Shown: one piece after another, positions 6,346 through 7,913 of the stretch | Layout of the letters: each line of letters starts with the position of its first letter | Position numbering within the stretch: the stretch's first letter is position 1 | Assembly (NCBI GenBank): GCA_035535315.1 | Contig: DATLQD010000066.1 | Location: 1-7,913 of the forward strand | Direction of reading: 5' to 3' | Length of the DNA: 7,913 nt | From: DASQGA01 sp035535315 | GTDB taxonomy: Bacteria > Actinomycetota > Thermoleophilia > Gaiellales > Gaiellaceae | The notes under the pieces: model-generated | The model's input: only the letters and a program-made list of their open reading frames with translations | Told to the model about the DNA's origin: nothing | The model's database searches: none | Program-made: the position numbers and the translations under genes

Positions 6346-7446
6346 GTGGCACGCGGCGAGATCGAACTGAACAAATTGAGGAAGGAGTTCGCCGACGTCA
6401 CAGCCGTGGACGGGATCGATCTGCATGTCCCGGGCGGCGAGTTCTTCTCCCTCCTCGGCCCGTCCGGTTGCGGCAAGACGACCACCCTCCGCATGATCGC
6501 GGGCTTCGAGCAGCCGACCTCCGGCCAGATCCTGCTCGACGGCTCCGACGTGGCCTACACGCCGCCACACCATCGCAACGTCAACACCGTTTTCCAGAAC
6601 TACGCCCTCTTCCCGCACCTGAACGTCTTCGACAACATCGCGTTCGGGCTGCGGCGAGCCAAGCGACCCAAGAAGGAGATCCGAGAGCGCGTCGGGCAGG
6701 CGCTCGAGCTCGTTCAGCTCTCGGGGTACGAGCGGCGCAAGTCCTCCCAGCTCTCCGGCGGCCAGCAGCAGCGCGTCGCCCTGGCGCGGGCGCTCGTCCT
6801 GAACCCGGCCGTCCTGCTCCTCGACGAGCCGCTGGGGGCGCTGGATGCGAAGCTTCGCAAGGTGCTCCAGATCGAGTTGAAGGCCCTCCAGCAGGAGATT
6901 GGGATCACCTTCCTCTACGTCACGCACGACCAGGAGGAGGCGCTCACGATGTCCGACCGGCTCGCGGTCATGAACGGCGGCCACGTCGAGCAGGTGGGCG
7001 CGCCCCAGGACGTCTACGAGGACCCCGAGACCCTGTTCGTGGCCGACTTCCTCGGCGTCTCCAATCTCATGGACGCCCACGTCGTGAGCTCGGGGCCGAG
7101 CGCCTGCAAGGTGGCGGTCGACGGCTACGAGCTCGAGACGCGCGGTACCGATCTCGACCTCCGCGGGGCGGCCAGGATCGTCATCCGCCCCGAGCGCGTC
7201 GGGCTCGAGGAGCACGGCGCGCCCTCCGGCCCCAACCGGATCCCCGGAATGGTCGAGCGCCTCGTCTATGTGGGCTCGGCGGTGCAGGTGATCGTGCGCG
7301 CCGCCACCGGGGAGTCGCTCCAGGCGCTCGTCCAGAACACCGGCCAAGGCATCCCCTGGGAGCAGGGGACACCCGTGCAGGTCCACCTCCCCTCCGACGC
7401 GGTGCGCGTCCTTCCCGCGGAGAAACGAGCCGGCGAGTCGGAGTGA
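6346..7446 (+). CDS. potA: ABC transporter ATP-binding protein, PotA-like, with TOBE domain
   Basis: This 366-aa cytoplasmic ATPase powers the importer. GTG 6346 has GGGGAGG (6336-6342) three bases upstream, a short but clear SD. The nucleotide-binding domain (about 5-240) is complete: Walker A GPSGCGKTT (38-46), Q-loop Q84 in VFQNYALFPHL, signature LSGGQQQR (136-143), Walker B LLLDEP (157-162, catalytic E161), D-loop GALD (164-167) and switch H194 in YVTHDQEEAL. The segment ending DVYEDPETLFVADFLG marks the join to the C-terminal part. Residues about 240-355 form a TOBE-type domain (IVIRPERV near 278-285), as in PotA and other CUT1/polyamine ATPases, where it stabilises the dimer or regulates it. 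Length and motifs are standard. The stop overlaps the next gene by 4 bases. From this subunit alone it could equally serve an iron or thiamine importer. The neighbouring genes decide for the polyamine class. Confidence 0.95.
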   Translation: MARGEIELNKLRKEFADVTAVDGIDLHVPGGEFFSLLGPSGCGKTTTLRMIAGFEQPTSGQILLDGSDVAYTPPHHRNVNTVFQNYALFPHLNVFDNIAFGLRRAKRPKKEIRERVGQALELVQLSGYERRKSSQLSGGQQQRVALARALVLNPAVLLLDEPLGALDAKLRKVLQIELKALQQEIGITFLYVTHDQEEALTMSDRLAVMNGGHVEQVGAPQDVYEDPETLFVADFLGVSNLMDAHVVSSGPSACKVAVDGYELETRGTDLDLRGAARIVIRPERVGLEEHGAPSGPNRIPGMVERLVYVGSAVQVIVRAATGESLQALVQNTGQGIPWEQGTPVQVHLPSDAVRVLPAEKRAGESE

Positions 7447-7913
7447 CCACCGTGCTCGCCGAGATCGACCGTCAACGCATCCGCGAGCTCACCGCGCGTG
7501 AGGAAAATTCGCTCGACGATCGGACGCCCGGATCGCGGGCGTTGTACGAGCGGGCTCGGACGACCCTCGCCGGGGGCGTCGCCTCTTCCTACCAGCTTCG
7601 CGACCCCTGGCCGATCTACCTCGCGCGCGGCAGTGGCGCCCATGTCTGGGACGTGGACGGAAACGACCTGCGCGACTTCCACAACGGGTTCGGGTCGATG
7701 GTCCAGGGCCATGCGCACCCGGCAATCGAACGGGCGGTGCGTGAGCGGCTGCCGCTGGGGACGCACTTCGCAGCGCCGACTGAGGACGCGATCGTCGTCG
7801 CGGAGGAGCTCGCCCGTCGCTTCGGCCTCCCGAAGTGGCGCTACACGAACTCGGGCTCCGAAGCGACGATGGACGCGATCCGGATCGCCCGCGGCGCAAC
7901 CGGCCGCGACACG
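7443..7913 (+). CDS. Class III PLP aminotransferase, GSA-aminomutase-like, 3' end outside the window
   Basis: This frame is open to the right edge and shows the first 157 residues of a class III (fold type I) PLP enzyme, whose full length is usually about 430-460 aa. It contains ALYERARTTLAGGVASSY, a PIYLARGSGAHVWDVDGND segment with the family's strand-turn after it, GHAHPAIERAV, and NSGSEATMDAIRIARG. The last segment matches the NSGTEATMSAIRLARG region of HemL, which helps hold the PLP phosphate. The catalytic lysine lies beyond the window. Two starts are possible. GTG 7443 overlaps the ATPase stop in a GTGA like the potB/potC junction. GTG 7452, three codons on, has GGAG (7440-7443) at an ideal 8-base spacing. 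Placed last in a transporter operon, it is more likely a catabolic aminotransferase for the imported amine than a haem-pathway HemL. A role as true glutamate-1-semialdehyde aminomutase cannot be excluded from the visible part. Confidence 0.9.
   Translation, partial: MTTVLAEIDRQRIRELTAREENSLDDRTPGSRALYERARTTLAGGVASSYQLRDPWPIYLARGSGAHVWDVDGNDLRDFHNGFGSMVQGHAHPAIERAVRERLPLGTHFAAPTEDAIVVAEELARRFGLPKWRYTNSGSEATMDAIRIARGATGRDT

Noticed and set aside
5346..6494. Minus-strand reading frame (382 codons) opposite potC and the start of potA
   Set aside because: Low-complexity charged translation with no motif. The plus-strand PotC-like protein is unambiguous.
6319..7386. Minus-strand reading frame (355 codons) opposite potA
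   Set aside because: Antisense shadow of the ATPase gene, with no recognisable domain and no SD of its own.

Overview
The window is high-GC bacterial DNA with GTG starts, overlapping stop/start codons, a twin-arginine lipoprotein and a strong Shine-Dalgarno (SD) in front of the main operon. This fits an actinobacterium, possibly of the Thermoleophilia/Solirubrobacter-Gaiella type. The assignment is inference from style, and no rRNA or other phylogenetic marker is present. I see no tRNA, rRNA, CRISPR array, insertion sequence or phage gene.

Layout. (a) Positions 1-1098, plus strand: the 3' part of an uncharacterised charged coiled-coil protein, cut by the window edge, followed 7 bases later by a small TfoX N-terminal-like protein. 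(b) Positions 1133-2902, minus strand and convergent with (a): a complete secreted gamma-glutamyltransferase with all main catalytic residues. (c) Positions 2903-3198: a 296-base divergent intergenic region with a weak possible promoter for the transferase. It also holds several mutually exclusive inverted repeats and a possible SD-sequestering pairing upstream of the plus-strand operon. (d) Positions 3199 to the right edge, plus strand: a tight five-gene operon. It encodes a PotD-like Tat lipoprotein, two PotB/PotC-like permeases, a PotA-like ATPase with a TOBE domain, and the first 157 codons of a class III (glutamate-1-semialdehyde-aminomutase-like) PLP aminotransferase. Gene boundaries are 9 bases, a 4-base overlap, 13 bases and a 4-base overlap.

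How the genes may work together. The four pot-type genes form a complete ATP-driven importer of the polyamine/opine/amine class. The co-translated aminotransferase suggests that the imported compound carries an amino group and is transaminated on entry. The divergent secreted gamma-glutamyltransferase could free amines or amino acids from gamma-glutamyl conjugates outside the membrane, but that link rests on position only. The PotD-like protein keeps some acidic and tyrosine positions of the E. coli PotD pocket but appears to lack its tryptophans, so the substrate may not be spermidine or putrescine. Everything here belongs to known families. The least ordinary points are the leader architecture upstream of the transporter, the altered binding pocket, and the pairing of importer, aminotransferase and gamma-glutamyltransferase.
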